Origin: Saccharolobus caldissimus
GTDB lineage: Archaea > Thermoproteota > Thermoprotei_A > Sulfolobales > Sulfolobaceae
Reading direction: 5' to 3'
NCBI RefSeq assembly: GCF_020886315.1
Contig: NZ_AP025226.1
Coordinates: forward strand, 1,514,001-1,578,000
Length of the DNA: 64,000 nucleotides
Under the pieces are notes generated by a model that did no database searches, was not told where the DNA came from, and saw nothing but the letters and a program-made list of their open reading frames with translations. Shown here piece by piece: positions 36,610-46,541 of this stretch; position 1 is the first letter of the stretch, and every line of letters starts with the position of its first letter. Made by a program: the position numbers and the translations under genes.

Positions 36610-37847
36610 CTACACTTTCATTTCACTCATTTTATGTTCATTCATGATCGAGTGTAGGGACTTAGCCCTCAACCACCTGCCGAGTTTTACGACAAGCGGG
36701 TCATGGGACTCCTTAGAGCCCAACGGCACGGGGCTCACATCTCCAGCCCTTTTCATCAGATTGTGCAGTGAGACAACATCCCTATGCCATTTCTCTTTTT
36801 CCCCTCTCGCAAACACCAACCCTTGGGGCATTGCCCCCATCGGGTTGGTAAATAATCTTTGCCCCGTGGATTGGACAAACAGTGGAAGAATATGCTGCGT
36901 TAACCAAAATTACTGGAACACCAAACTCCTTAGCCTTCTCAATGATAGCATTCTTCATTGAGGAAAATGCTGAACGGTAAATCCTCAACCTAAGCTGAGA
37001 GTCCCTAATATCCTTAACCATGTGCTCTGGAGTATTTCTTGGCAAGTCCTCCAAAATTATGGCACTACTACTTTCGTAAGCTTCCTTAACGATCAGCTTA
37101 GCCAACTTCCTCCTAACATCAGCCTTTTTATCCCTCTCTCTCAACTTCTTTAACTTCCTCTTAACATCCCTATCCTTACTTGACTTACCAGTAGTCATCG
37201 ACTTCCTCCTATACTCATAACCTAGAGTAATCCTCTTAGTGTTAGTCTCTAAAAGAATCGGTTTTCCATCAATTAATACAGAGACTGAATTCTCATTGAG
37301 ATCAACTGGGATGAAACCCTTAGGCTCGTAAGATTTAGGCTCATCCTTCTTAAAGACAATATAGAGTTCCACCACATTACCCTTTAACAATTTAAACCTA
37401 GCCTCACTCGCAATCCTCCAGCCCTTATTATAATATTCCCAAAAGATCTTAGGGAAGGTTGGAAATGAGAACCTTACCCTTCTTTGTGGAAATTGAGATT
37501 ATACTAAGGCTGAACTTCCACAAGTGATCATCTAAGTGTACCGTGACCCTCCTCACTGACGGTTTATCAGTATAACTCCTTCCTCTTTTCTTCAACTTCT
37601 CAAAACTGTCTAACCTCTCGCTTGCATCCTCACAGGCAGTGTAAATGTAGTGTGATGGTAAGTCCTTATGCTTCTCCCTTTCAACCTTATAAATTCCTGC
37701 CTTAATCCTAGTGAAGGAGGTAGTTTTGTTTGAAAGTCCATAATTTATTGCCTCCTCTAGAACCTCTCTGTACTCCTCCTCAACTTCTTTAAGTGCTGAG
37801 TATGTAGAGTAGTCAACCCTAACCCTTAACTTCACTGTCCTCTCCAC
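36610..37847 (-). pseudogene. tnpB: IS607 tnpB (OrfB) with two frameshifts
   Basis: Three frames give a full-length TnpB-type RuvC-like RNA-guided nuclease: MERTVKLRVRVDYSTYSALK..., then (frameshift near 37455) FPKIFWEYYNKGWRIASEAR ... FIPVDLNEN (RuvC Asp), ILEDLPR (Glu), the zinc-finger part CPIHG...GVCERG, then (frameshift near 36795) EKWHRDVVSLHNLMKRAGD with the last Asp. All catalytic residues are visible, but the gene is broken. It overlaps the tnpA end. Confidence 0.85.
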
Positions 37848-38460
37848 TTAGCTCACCTATCAGTTTTTTTACACCTTGAACGAGGACTGTCTTCTTGTGA
37901 CTTCTCATACCGTAAATTTTCCCAGCGAATGAAGTAATGATGGAGATTAAGTCTTCTACGAGTTCCTGCGTGGCATCTTTGGGCTCATCGCCGAAAACTA
38001 TCTCGATCTTAACTCCCATTGTGGAGAAGAACTCCTCTAAGTACTCAAAGCCGAATCGTGTTAACCTATCCTTGTAGGTTATTAATACGACATCAATACT
38101 CCTTCCTTCAACCAGTTTGAATAGCCTTAACAATCCTTTCCTTTGCGTGTTTAACCCACTAGCTATATCTTTTAGCACTTCAACTACCTTGTAACCCTTT
38201 GCTGTTGCGTAATTTGTTAGGTAGTTTATTTGCCTCTCCAAATCTTCTTTTTGATCAGCTGATGAAACCCTTGCGTAAATTACTGCCCTTATTTCCTCCC
38301 TCTTCTCTAAGTATTTCTTAATCTCACTGTAAGGTATCCTATACTTCCCACCTTCAGTTGTTACCACCCTTATCTTCCCTTCCCTGACCCACCTTAACAA
38401 GGTCGAGTATGAAATGCCGAGGAGTTGGCAAGCCTCCTTAGGTCTCAGTAGTCTCTCCAC
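37819..38460 (-). CDS. tnpA: IS607 serine-recombinase transposase TnpA
   Basis: This 213-residue protein begins with a MerR-like helix-turn-helix (LRPKEACQLLGISYSTLLRW) and continues with a serine-recombinase domain (AVIYARVSSADQKEDLERQI, with the nucleophile Ser in YARVSS, and DRLTRFGFEYLEEFF). It is intact and could still move this element. The start is GTG at 38460; a TATA-like TTTTATATTTATATT lies 20-35 bp upstream. Confidence 0.93.
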   Translation of the reverse strand: MERLLRPKEACQLLGISYSTLLRWVREGKIRVVTTEGGKYRIPYSEIKKYLEKREEIRAVIYARVSSADQKEDLERQINYLTNYATAKGYKVVEVLKDIASGLNTQRKGLLRLFKLVEGRSIDVVLITYKDRLTRFGFEYLEEFFSTMGVKIEIVFGDEPKDATQELVEDLISIITSFAGKIYGMRSHKKTVLVQGVKKLIGELSGEDSEVKG

Positions 38461-38505
38461 AAAAATAGTTGATAATAAATTAATATAAATATAAAAAGAT
38501 TTTTA

Positions 38506-38685
38506 TTAACGTGAAAAAGGATCAGCCCCAAAGAGTGGTCTAATAGCGCTTTTAACGACTTGTGAGTAAGCCCTAGCAATCCTAACAACCCTATCCTTAT
38601 CTTCGAAAATTACCTTACCATTTATTGTAACGAATTGAAAATTATCTAGTGCCTCTTTAGAAGCGATTAATTTACTCATCATCAT
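38506..38685 (-). pseudogene. N-terminal part of OrfB transposase interrupted by IS607
   Basis: The frame MMMSKLIASKEALDNFQFVT..., DRVVRIARAYSQVVKSAIRP-LFGADPFS is the start of the OrfB whose remainder is at 36329-36608. Its ATG cluster (38677-38685) overlaps the stop of the small AbrB-like gene. Translation ends three codons into the IS607 left end. Confidence 0.65.
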
Positions 38686-38836
38686 CTGGTAGGATGACAA
38701 TTACTATCACCTCCTTTTCCAACAAGCCCTTAATCTTCTCGTGAATACTTTTAGGAACGTATATTGCGTATTTTGGATCCCCGTATTTGTCATGGCCCAT
38801 TGAGAATATTTTTGAGTGAAATGTAACTTGAACCAT
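38672..38836 (-). CDS. small AbrB-like DNA-binding protein of the OrfB element
   Basis: This 54-residue protein (MVQVTFHSKIFSMGHDKYGD ... YAIYVPKSIHEKIKGLLEKE-VIVIVIL) resembles a minimal AbrB/SpoVT swapped hairpin. It starts 26 nt after a TATA box embedded in a 24-bp perfect palindrome, so it is leaderless and probably autoregulated. It overlaps the OrfB start by 14 bp, suggesting it is part of that transposon. Confidence 0.55.
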   Translation of the reverse strand: MVQVTFHSKIFSMGHDKYGDPKYAIYVPKSIHEKIKGLLEKEVIVIVILPDDDE

Positions 38837-38849
38837 AATTGATTATTTA

Positions 38850-38873
38850 AAGTAAAGCTTATAAGCTTTACTT
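38850..38873. promoter_or_regulatory. 24-bp perfect palindrome over a TATA box
   Basis: The arms AAGTAAAGCTT and AAGCTTTACTT flank an AT centre; the middle reads CTTATAAG, a symmetric TATA box. It is placed about 26 nt from the ATG at 38836 on the minus strand and about 39 nt before the ATG at 38900 on the plus strand, so it may be a bidirectional promoter with an operator laid over it. Confidence 0.65.
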
Positions 38874-38899
38874 ACAAAAATTACTTAGAGGGCGCCACT

Positions 38900-39034
38900 A
38901 TGAAGTCGATGAGCAATGTGAGGTGGAGGAAGGCACCCAATGAAACTCCCCATGTCCTCGAAGGGAGTGGTTTGACTACCGCTTCCGTAGACGGCACGGG
39001 GAGTAAAATAAGGGGAATGAGGACGAGGGGTTAA
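38900..39034 (+). pseudogene. C-terminal tail of a TnpB-like protein
   Basis: A 44-codon frame (MKSMSNVRWRKAPNETPHVL ... GLTTASVDGTG ... RGMRTRG) resembles the unstructured C-terminal tail of Sulfolobales TnpB proteins. The DNA also has GC-rich hairpin potential typical of element ends. No upstream part is present, so it is a fragment or the left end of the OrfB element. Confidence 0.45.
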
Positions 39035-39069
39035 TATGAAATATCATGAAACCCTATGAAAGTCTGACC

Positions 39070-39243
39070 CCTGCCATAGCCACAAGGTATATCTAAGATG
39101 ATATTATATTTCTCTCCGAATTTTAACTCATAATACTTTATTAATGAATTAATATAATAAGCTTCAATTTCTGATAAGCTTTCTACGAGTTTAATATGCC
39201 ATGCTAATTCATCTAACATTTCTTTAGTGACTGTAATTTGCAT
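39070..39243 (-). pseudogene. N-terminal part of the disrupted methyltransferase
   Basis: Residues 1-58 end in the SAM-binding motif I (NIILDIPCGYGR), after which the sequence enters transposon DNA. The C-terminal part lies at 36050-36315. Start ATG at 39243. Confidence 0.75.
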
Positions 39244-39432
39244 AATATAAATTTTTCTAGAGGACTAAGGTTTCCTTGCTTTATCTCCTCACAAGCTGAT
39301 TTTTATCAACTTTTTCTTAGGTATATTTGATTTTATACTGATATTATTTATATCTATGAACTTTCTAAATATCTTAAAAAGAGTAAGATTATCTTAGAGT
39401 AGATTAAAATCCCATAATCTCTAATATAAAAA

Positions 39433-40185
39433 TTATGGTTTAAGGCCAGTATTAACATCAACCCAAAGTCTCTCTCCATATTCTATAAATCCTATTGCCT
39501 TATATACTTTAATTGCAGGTAAGTTATCATGTCTAACTAAAAGTGAAGCTATCATTCCCCTTTTGACTATATCACTGGTTAATGCTGATACTACACTTTT
39601 AGCTAAACCTCTATTTCTAAACTCCTCAGCAGTCATTACTCCACCTATGACTGCTACATCCTTATTTTCAATCCAAGTATAAGCTGCAGATACGAGTTTT
39701 CCATCTATAAATGCGCCATAAACTGTAGTTTTTCCTTCATTAAGCATTCTCACTACGAAAACTCCTCTCTCTTTATAGAAGTTAAATATATAATCCTTAT
39801 CTTTAATTGACAATCTTCTTACATACTCGTTATGGAAAATCCTCGGGTTCTTGCATATCATTCGTTTTTCTCTATAAATATTAGAAAATGGTATAATTTC
39901 CTTTATTAAATTCTCCCACTGAGTATCTGTAAACAATAAAAACTTTTTATCAGGAATTTTAGAAATTAAATATCTTGCAGTTTCTTCTTTTTCTGCATAT
40001 AGTATAATATTAGGTATATCAAATTTCCTAAAGAACATTAAATATCCATCTTCATGCAGTAGGAACTCAGTATATTCCCTTTCATTATTCAAATCGTAGA
40101 TTTCAAATGCAAATTTTATGGGATCTCTTTTAAAGAATTCCAATAGATCCATATATGATATAAAAATTTTTGATCTAATAATCAT
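39433..40185 (-). CDS. GNAT-family N-acetyltransferase
   Basis: This 250-residue protein has an unrecognised N-terminal half (1-125) and a C-terminal GNAT domain with the acetyl-CoA loop EEFRNRGLAKSVVSALTSDI and the end motif NLPAIKVYKAIGFIEYGE. It transfers an acetyl group to an unknown amine. The two-part build resembles GNAT proteins with a degenerate first GNAT fold. The ATG at 40185 has a GGGAG four bases upstream. Confidence 0.82.
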   Translation of the reverse strand: MIIRSKIFISYMDLLEFFKRDPIKFAFEIYDLNNEREYTEFLLHEDGYLMFFRKFDIPNIILYAEKEETARYLISKIPDKKFLLFTDTQWENLIKEIIPFSNIYREKRMICKNPRIFHNEYVRRLSIKDKDYIFNFYKERGVFVVRMLNEGKTTVYGAFIDGKLVSAAYTWIENKDVAVIGGVMTAEEFRNRGLAKSVVSALTSDIVKRGMIASLLVRHDNLPAIKVYKAIGFIEYGERLWVDVNTGLKP

Positions 40186-40473
40186 TTCTCCCTTTAGCAG
40201 TTAAGTAAACTCAGCAGCTATAGAATAATAGATTTTAAGAAATCTTGAATTCAATTATTTAGTAAATTTAACCTTAAGTCTATAATATATGTGTACATAT
40301 AATACTTAATTCCCTATGAACACGATCTTTGATTTATTTCAGGTCAAGGCAAAATCCTTCTATAGTTATCTTGCTCTGGTAGTTTGCCTTTATAAAATCA
40401 GCTAAATCTAGAGATTAATAGAATATAATGGAAAATAATATATATAAAAAAGCATAATATTACTACGTCGTAA

Positions 40474-41322
40474 ATGATTTCGGTAAGGGAGCTAAGGAAG
40501 GCCTTTAATGGTAGGGAAGTTCTAAAGGGCATTTCCTTTGATGTGAGGAAAGGTTCCATAACCGGTTTCATAGGACCTAATGGCGCTGGAAAGACTACGA
40601 CAATAAAAATCCTCTCGGGGCTATTAAAGAAGGATAAGGGTGAGGTTAAGGTCTTAAATCAAGATCCTTGGGATAATCCAAAAGTTCTTGAAAAGACTTC
40701 CATAATATTTACAGACTTAATTTACCCTTTAGAAAATACAGTAGAGGAGTACTTAAAGGATTTGGGGAAAATATACGGTAATAAAGACGTCAACTCATTA
40801 ATAGAGGAGTTTAATTTAACCCCCCATTTGAAGAAGAAACTTTCACAACTCTCCTCTGGCTTAGCCCAAAGAGTTCAATTAGTAGCTTCATTAATTAAGG
40901 AACCAGAGCTCATAATAGCTGATGAACCAACTGCAAACTTAGATCCAAATGCGAGAATAGAATTTTACGATCATGTTAAGAGATTAAATAGAAGAGGCGT
41001 AACTTTCTTCATATCATCCCATATACTCTCAGAACTTGAGAAGATAATAACTGACGTAATATTCATAAACGATGGGAGGATAACATTCTCTGGAAGGGTA
41101 GGAGAAGCGTTAAGTGAGGCAGGAGAGGAGGAAATATATATAATGGTAAATAACCCAGAAAGAGCTTTAAGGATTATAGGAGGAGTAATAGATGGTCCTT
41201 ATATTAAGGTTAGGGGTAAGATAAGGGAAATAGTAGATAGACTAGACGATAATAATATTGAAATAATAAGCATAAGGAGGTCATCCTTGGATGAGGCTTT
41301 CAAGAAGTTTTCAAATATTTAA
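40474..41322 (+). CDS. ABC transporter ATP-binding protein
   Basis: This 282-residue ATPase has Walker [10 protein letters not shown], signature [10 protein letters not shown], Walker [10 protein letters not shown] and the switch SSHIL. It belongs to the ABC-2 exporter type (CcmA/NatA-like) with a C-terminal regulatory part. It overlaps the permease gene by 32 bp, and a TATA sequence (ATATATATAAAA) lies about 30 bp upstream. The substrate is unknown; lipid, drug or peptide export is typical. Confidence 0.9.
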   Translation: MISVRELRKAFNGREVLKGISFDVRKGSITGFIGPNGAGKTTTIKILSGLLKKDKGEVKVLNQDPWDNPKVLEKTSIIFTDLIYPLENTVEEYLKDLGKIYGNKDVNSLIEEFNLTPHLKKKLSQLSSGLAQRVQLVASLIKEPELIIADEPTANLDPNARIEFYDHVKRLNRRGVTFFISSHILSELEKIITDVIFINDGRITFSGRVGEALSEAGEEEIYIMVNNPERALRIIGGVIDGPYIKVRGKIREIVDRLDDNNIEIISIRRSSLDEAFKKFSNI

Positions 41323-42028
41323 AGTAATCTATAAGGAGAGATATAGGAGACCAACACTTGAATTAGTAATTCCGACAATGTTAATCTCAAATATATTCGT
41401 AGTAGCATTTTACGCTAGAGGTCTATTTTCAACTTATGGAATAATACTCTCCTTTATACCTCTAATAAGCGTTAGTGAAACAATTGCCTTCTCCTTAGCT
41501 TTAAGGAACGTTATTTTCGTTACTGGAGATCATATATATAGGGGCTCAATTATATCCTTCTTAACTATGCCTATTAGGAGAAGTAAATTATTCCTATTCA
41601 TTTATTTTTCGGATGTAATACTACCCTATCTCTTCTGGATTTCTACTACTGAGGTATTTATACTACTTTCCTCAATACCAGTACCCTCCATTTTGATAAT
41701 AACGTATACGATAGGTTACTTTTTTGCTGAAAACTTAATATTATTAATAACCCTTACCTTTAGGAGTCCTGGCATAGTTACCTTAATTTCGGGTTTTGCT
41801 TTAGGAATACTCTTCATCTTCGGCGGAATAGTAGTATATTACGATATAACATACAAATCCCCTTATGTTGGGATAGCCTCATTTTCAAACCCCTACGTAG
41901 TCCTATTATACTCAGCAATAACTCAAAAACCTACACCATACATAATTATTGGGCTTGTGATAGAATTATTCCTAGGCTCAATATTCCTTATAACATCATT
42001 CATTAAGTTTAAGAACATAGAGGTGTGA
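41291..42028 (+). CDS. ABC-2-type transporter permease
   Basis: This 245-residue protein has about six hydrophobic helices and the usual ABC-2 layout with a short N-terminal amphipathic segment ([20 protein letters not shown]). It would form the membrane part with the ATPase encoded just upstream. Confidence 0.82.
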   Translation: MRLSRSFQIFKVIYKERYRRPTLELVIPTMLISNIFVVAFYARGLFSTYGIILSFIPLISVSETIAFSLALRNVIFVTGDHIYRGSIISFLTMPIRRSKLFLFIYFSDVILPYLFWISTTEVFILLSSIPVPSILIITYTIGYFFAENLILLITLTFRSPGIVTLISGFALGILFIFGGIVVYYDITYKSPYVGIASFSNPYVVLLYSAITQKPTPYIIIGLVIELFLGSIFLITSFIKFKNIEV

Positions 42029-42031
42029 AAA

Positions 42032-42553
42032 ATGAGAAGCGGAATATTACTATCCTTAGGCATAGCTTTAATAACGTTATCATTACTTTCAATAAACGTT
42101 CCAATAACATCTACTGTAAGTGTAACTAAGCCCTATACCCTATATGTACCCCCGACAGCTCATGTATATGCCATAATTTACGAAAATGATAGTAACGTAA
42201 CCCTTTACGTTAGAATTTTACATGATAACTCTTTTATTACTAAGCCTCCAATTACGATTACCCTTACACCAGGATACTGGGAGTTTAGCATATATAATGA
42301 GACTTATCCAATAACCCTATCTAAAGAAGTAAACGTCACAGTAAACACTTCAAGGGGAATCTTCATATATGAAAAAGTAATACATTACAGTGAAATTGTA
42401 ACTACTAAAAACGCTACGTTCCCCTTCTTTATCAAGATAGTTATATATAAGGTAGATATCATAAGGTATAGGCAAATAGGTTTGGGATTAGGAATAGCAT
42501 TAATATTAGGAGACTTTTCACTCTTTTTCCTTTCCAGACGCAATAAAATATGA
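42032..42553 (+). CDS. membrane protein with extracytoplasmic beta domain
   Basis: This 173-residue protein has helices at about residues 5-25 and 148-168 and a Thr/Pro/Tyr-rich beta-type domain between them with several N-x-S/T sites, presumably outside the cell. It starts 3 bp after the permease stop, so it is probably part of the exporter. Confidence 0.7.
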   Translation: MRSGILLSLGIALITLSLLSINVPITSTVSVTKPYTLYVPPTAHVYAIIYENDSNVTLYVRILHDNSFITKPPITITLTPGYWEFSIYNETYPITLSKEVNVTVNTSRGIFIYEKVIHYSEIVTTKNATFPFFIKIVIYKVDIIRYRQIGLGLGIALILGDFSLFFLSRRNKI

Positions 42554-42672
42554 TAGGATAAATTTATTATAGTAATAAAATGATATATTATATAAAAATA
42601 AGTGAAGAACCATTAGCTATTTTTAATGCTTAATAACACATGCTTAAAAGTAACACATACTACTAAAACTTA

Positions 42673-43671
42673 ATGAAGATAGGTTTTTCAGTATTCCCGG
42701 GATGGAAGGAGATAAAGGACCAACAAATAAGGTTAGTAAGAAAAGCTAAGGAGTTTGGATTTACGGAAATATTCATGGGTATAGGACCAGGAACCCATTG
42801 GAATACGCCAGTTAGCGAAGCCTTCCAAATAGCCAAGGAAATACTAGCTGAGGCTGGAGAATATTACACATTTGTCGATATAAACCCAGAAATATTAAAG
42901 GTGTTAAATTCTTCCCCTAAAGACTTATCAAACATAAAGAAGGCTGGATTTAAGGGAGTTAGAGCCGATTACGGTTTTTCAAAAGAGGAAATTGTAGATA
43001 TGAGTAAGCAAATGATTGTAGAACTTAACCCAATGGAGATAACTGTAAATGAATTAGATTATATAACCAAAAACGCTGATCCAGAGAGAATTAAGGCTAC
43101 ACATAATTACTACCCCTCATTATACTCGGCAATATCTAAAGAGGTTTTTGAAGAGGTAACCGAGATATTTAAGGAAAGGGGAATAGAGATAGGAGCGTTT
43201 ATAAGTAATCCTAAATTCAACCTTAGGACTACATTGGAAATACTGAGATTTGCAAACCCATTTGACTCAGCAAACTACCTATCTAAGTTCGTTGATAGGG
43301 TAATAATAGGAGATCCTATACCAGATGAAGAATGGCTAAGGGAAGTGGCTGAGGTAAAGGAGTCGAATATAACTAAAATAAGGGTTAAAGTGTATAAGAG
43401 AGATGAGGAAACCCTAAACTTCCTTAAGGGGAAATTTAAGGTGAATAAGGATAAGGAATACGCAATAGTATGTTATACAAATAGGGAATATAGAAAAATG
43501 GACTGTTACACGAAAATATTTAAAGGTGCCGTAACAGTAAGGGGTAGGGAAATTTGGATATTTAATAAGGATTTAGGAGTTGCACAATATACGTTAATAG
43601 GAGAAATAGATGACATAAACATGGAAATATTAAAGATGAGCAATGAGATAACGTTTAAAGTAGTTCTTTAA
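42673..43671 (+). CDS. DUF871 / MupG-like protein
   Basis: This 332-residue protein follows the DUF871 pattern: GFSVFPGW at the start of a TIM barrel, DINPEILKVL, GVRADYGFSKEEI, ELNPMEITVNEL, THNYYPSLYSAIS and RVIIGDPIPDEEW, then a small C-terminal beta domain. Bacterial members include MupG, a 6-phospho-MurNAc hydrolase. This organism should lack murein, so another phosphosugar ether or glycan is the likely substrate. It stands alone with its own upstream region. Confidence 0.75.
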   Translation: MKIGFSVFPGWKEIKDQQIRLVRKAKEFGFTEIFMGIGPGTHWNTPVSEAFQIAKEILAEAGEYYTFVDINPEILKVLNSSPKDLSNIKKAGFKGVRADYGFSKEEIVDMSKQMIVELNPMEITVNELDYITKNADPERIKATHNYYPSLYSAISKEVFEEVTEIFKERGIEIGAFISNPKFNLRTTLEILRFANPFDSANYLSKFVDRVIIGDPIPDEEWLREVAEVKESNITKIRVKVYKRDEETLNFLKGKFKVNKDKEYAIVCYTNREYRKMDCYTKIFKGAVTVRGREIWIFNKDLGVAQYTLIGEIDDINMEILKMSNEITFKVVL

Positions 43672-43746
43672 TACTTTTTAAAAATATATATATAAGTAAT
43701 TACTAAACGTCTTTGAATTCATTATCAAGATAGTAGATTCTAGATA

Positions 43747-44640
43747 TTATAGATATGAACCATTAAATACAAATTTTCTAATCTTCTCTATTTCATCTCT
43801 TTTGATTGTACTTCCTTCAGATATTGCTCTATATATAGGATTCCTTCTATTAGTAATAAGATTGAAACCAGCGCTTAATATAACTATTTTACCTGTTATT
43901 AAGTAGTTATAAATTTCTAAAATATTTTTCCCATCAAATAAATATATTGGAGAAAGTATAACTGTATATTTTTTATCGTAATTCTTAAGTCTCTCATCAG
44001 AAATCGTTATTTTCGCAAGTCTCCGTTCACCACCAAAATGTACTACTTTTCCGTCAATTTTTTTGAAAAGTTCCTCTTTTTCACTATTAACGTAAAATAC
44101 GTAATTTATGCGATAGAACTCCTTATATTCCTTATGGAAAACGTTATCAGAGGTCATAACAACGGTGTATATGTTAGGCTCCTTTATGTCTTTATCTCGA
44201 ATATTAATCGCGGGTAAATTTTTTTGCTTTTCAATTAACACTCTCCTATCTACTTCTAAGTTTAAAATCATCATTTTGTTGATGTAATCTAATAGTTTAT
44301 CCTTAATTTTCAGACTCTCTTTTAACGGATCATCTGGTAGTTCTTCAATGTTAAATAAATAGAGCGATCCTCCAATCAGAAAAGGCACATATTGATATCC
44401 TAGTTCCTCAATCTCTATGATTGGTCCCTTAATATCTTTTATCCCTAAAATCTCATTAGTCGTATAATTATACATCTCTACCCAGTTATCGCCTTTGGGA
44501 GTTATAGAGACGTTAAGATTCCACATTACCATTCCTATAAAAGTGGTAATACGCGGTAAAGGTCCTGATATTCCGTAACTTGTAAATTCGCCGTATGTTC
44601 TAAAGAACATAGGTTCAAGTGGAGTAACCCTAATGATCAT
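43747..44640 (-). CDS. cmr3: type III-B CRISPR protein Cmr3
   Basis: This RAMP protein of about 297 residues belongs to the Cas5-like group: VTPLEPMFFR with FTSYGISGPLPRITTFIGMV at the start, VHFGGERRLAKI in the middle and the C-terminal glycine loop SAGFNLITNRRNP. Cmr3 caps the crRNA 5' handle beside Cmr2. The frame is open from a GTG at 44649, but the ATG at 44640 overlaps the cmr2 stop by 4 bp and is the likely start. It is the last gene of the leftward cmr operon. Confidence 0.88.
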   Translation of the reverse strand: MIIRVTPLEPMFFRTYGEFTSYGISGPLPRITTFIGMVMWNLNVSITPKGDNWVEMYNYTTNEILGIKDIKGPIIEIEELGYQYVPFLIGGSLYLFNIEELPDDPLKESLKIKDKLLDYINKMMILNLEVDRRVLIEKQKNLPAINIRDKDIKEPNIYTVVMTSDNVFHKEYKEFYRINYVFYVNSEKEELFKKIDGKVVHFGGERRLAKITISDERLKNYDKKYTVILSPIYLFDGKNILEIYNYLITGKIVILSAGFNLITNRRNPIYRAISEGSTIKRDEIEKIRKFVFNGSYL

Positions 44641-46541
44641 GAGAACCACCCTAACAACTTTATGAAATCTTCTATCACACTCCTATTATTGACTTTTATC
44701 TTGCTAAATTTAGCTATCGTCTCATAGTCAGCTTGTTCCAAACATGAAATATCCTTATTCTTTTTATTATCCTCCATAATTTTCATAAATAGTTTACTCA
44801 CTGTATTCTCACTTACTTTAGAGAGACTGGTAAAAAATTCCTTTCTAGCTCCTAAGTCGTAAATAAGTGATCTACTATAGATTCCTTTGCGTACGCTTAA
44901 GATTATTTTCTGAGCTACATCTAAAAGAGATGCTACTTCATTTTTTTCTGGATTATCGAGATCTATTATGTATCTAAACGGAATTATGGCTTCTGAAAGA
45001 ATGCCTCTTTCATTATTAACTACGATAAGTGAATCCTTCATTACTTCTAAATCTGCAAATTTGTAGACTAATACGTCCTTCAAGTATTTTATAGCTCTTT
45101 CAAGAATTTCAAGAGAAATTTTTAACGGATATTTAAAGTGACTTAAGACTATACAGATTGATCGGCCGTTGTATTTAAGAGTTTTGAATTTAAGTAAGTT
45201 TTTCCTAAGTTTTATCGCCAATTCTAAAGCCTTATCGGTTGGGGCTATAGCTAATAAGTCATCTCCTCCAATATATATAGGGATTGCATGATTCTTAAAT
45301 ATAGATTCTAGGTCTTCTATTACTAGCTCATTAATTTCTCTTTCAATTTCTTTAATTATCTTTATAGCTCCACCTTGAGGTAAGAGGCTTTTCCATTTTT
45401 TAGTATACTCTTTTTGTAGATCTTCATCTTTAAACTTAATGAATTCTGGTTCAAGAAGCAATAATTTTCCAAAAGAATCCATATCAGCTTTAATAATGGC
45501 ATATGATGTAGGATAGTCTGCATACCTTCTCATTATTTCCTTCTCATCTAGTTCAAATAGCGTATAATTTGGCAGTTTAATTTCATTTACCTTAAAAATT
45601 ATTTCAAAGAGTTTTTTTATGTGAGCACTTCTTTCTTCTTGTGTTATCTCTAGTGATTTATTAATTTTGTAGTCAAACCATGCCATATCTGAGGTAGAAG
45701 GGAATCCCCCTAATTTTGCCCAGATATATACACCAAATTTTCTCTTTATCAGACACCACCCACATAGGTAGTCTTCACTATCTTCGGCAATTGCAGGTAA
45801 TTTATTACACATCTCACAATATTTATAACCTCTGATATCATTTAAACGAATTTTACCAGAATCTATATCTTTTACTAACTCATCTATATCTAGATAAGCT
45901 TCTGGCGTTATAACTTTCAATTTCTTAAATTGCATCTCCTCAGAAAGTTTTTTCAATTTTTCAAATAACATCTTTTGGAAATCTTCATTTTTAGGATTCT
46001 TAAGGTCACTTATTAATTTGCAAACGTCTATTATAGAGTTATATTCTTCTAGTTCGACTACGGAGATGTAAGGCTCTATGGGAGTATAGGAGGTAAACTT
46101 ATATTTATCTAATTTTTCAATGTAATTTTTTAATTCATTATATGGTATTAATTTCCTATAGCACTCATGTAATTTATCTAATATGTAATTTTTAAGTTCA
46201 TTCTTTTCCTTACATTCTGTTATAAACGTTAATCTGGCAGGAAATATAGGATATAAACGTTGAAGCTCAAGAATAGCATTAAGTCTTTTACGAATCTCCT
46301 GGTCTATTCCATTTTTTCTTATGGCATGAAATAAATTATTTTCTAATGTAGGAGTTATAATACAATTTTCACAAATATTTCCACATTTAACTCGTTCTTC
46401 TAAATCTCCTATTATATTATTAGCTAAACACCAAGAGAGATACGAAGCTATATAGCTTCCAGCCCATATATCTGAAAGTTTTCTTGAATTAGAGATATAC
46501 GATTGAACTTGAGAAAAGTCTACTCCAACTATACAAATCAT
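44637..46541 (-). CDS. cmr2: type III-B Cas10 (Cmr2) lacking an HD domain
   Basis: This 634-residue protein is the signalling subunit of the Cmr complex. It begins directly with the first Palm domain (GVDFSQVQSYISNSRKLSDI-WAGSYIASYLSW), so the N-terminal HD nuclease of larger Cmr2 proteins is absent. It has a zinc finger (C242, C245, C260, C263), the motif PSTSDMAW, the second Palm strand ADMDS (D353, D355) and the cyclase motif GGDD at 425-428. It should make cyclic oligoadenylates when target RNA is bound, but should not cut DNA. It overlaps the Cmr4-like gene by 4 bp. Confidence 0.9.
   Translation of the reverse strand: MICIVGVDFSQVQSYISNSRKLSDIWAGSYIASYLSWCLANNIIGDLEERVKCGNICENCIITPTLENNLFHAIRKNGIDQEIRKRLNAILELQRLYPIFPARLTFITECKEKNELKNYILDKLHECYRKLIPYNELKNYIEKLDKYKFTSYTPIEPYISVVELEEYNSIIDVCKLISDLKNPKNEDFQKMLFEKLKKLSEEMQFKKLKVITPEAYLDIDELVKDIDSGKIRLNDIRGYKYCEMCNKLPAIAEDSEDYLCGWCLIKRKFGVYIWAKLGGFPSTSDMAWFDYKINKSLEITQEERSAHIKKLFEIIFKVNEIKLPNYTLFELDEKEIMRRYADYPTSYAIIKADMDSFGKLLLLEPEFIKFKDEDLQKEYTKKWKSLLPQGGAIKIIKEIEREINELVIEDLESIFKNHAIPIYIGGDDLLAIAPTDKALELAIKLRKNLLKFKTLKYNGRSICIVLSHFKYPLKISLEILERAIKYLKDVLVYKFADLEVMKDSLIVVNNERGILSEAIIPFRYIIDLDNPEKNEVASLLDVAQKIILSVRKGIYSRSLIYDLGARKEFFTSLSKVSENTVSKLFMKIMEDNKKNKDISCLEQADYETIAKFSKIKVNNRSVIEDFIKLLGWFS

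Larger units (their letters stand above)
36609..38512 (-). mobile_element. IS607-family element, ISC1904-like
   Basis: The element holds a serine-recombinase tnpA and a frameshifted tnpB. Its ends are inferred from the interrupted OrfB frame: coding resumes with GAC at 36608 on one side and stops at TCA (38512-38514) on the other. This gives about 1.9 kb, the size of ISC1904. IS607 elements lack terminal inverted repeats and target duplications, and none are seen. Limits are uncertain by a few bases. Confidence 0.75.
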
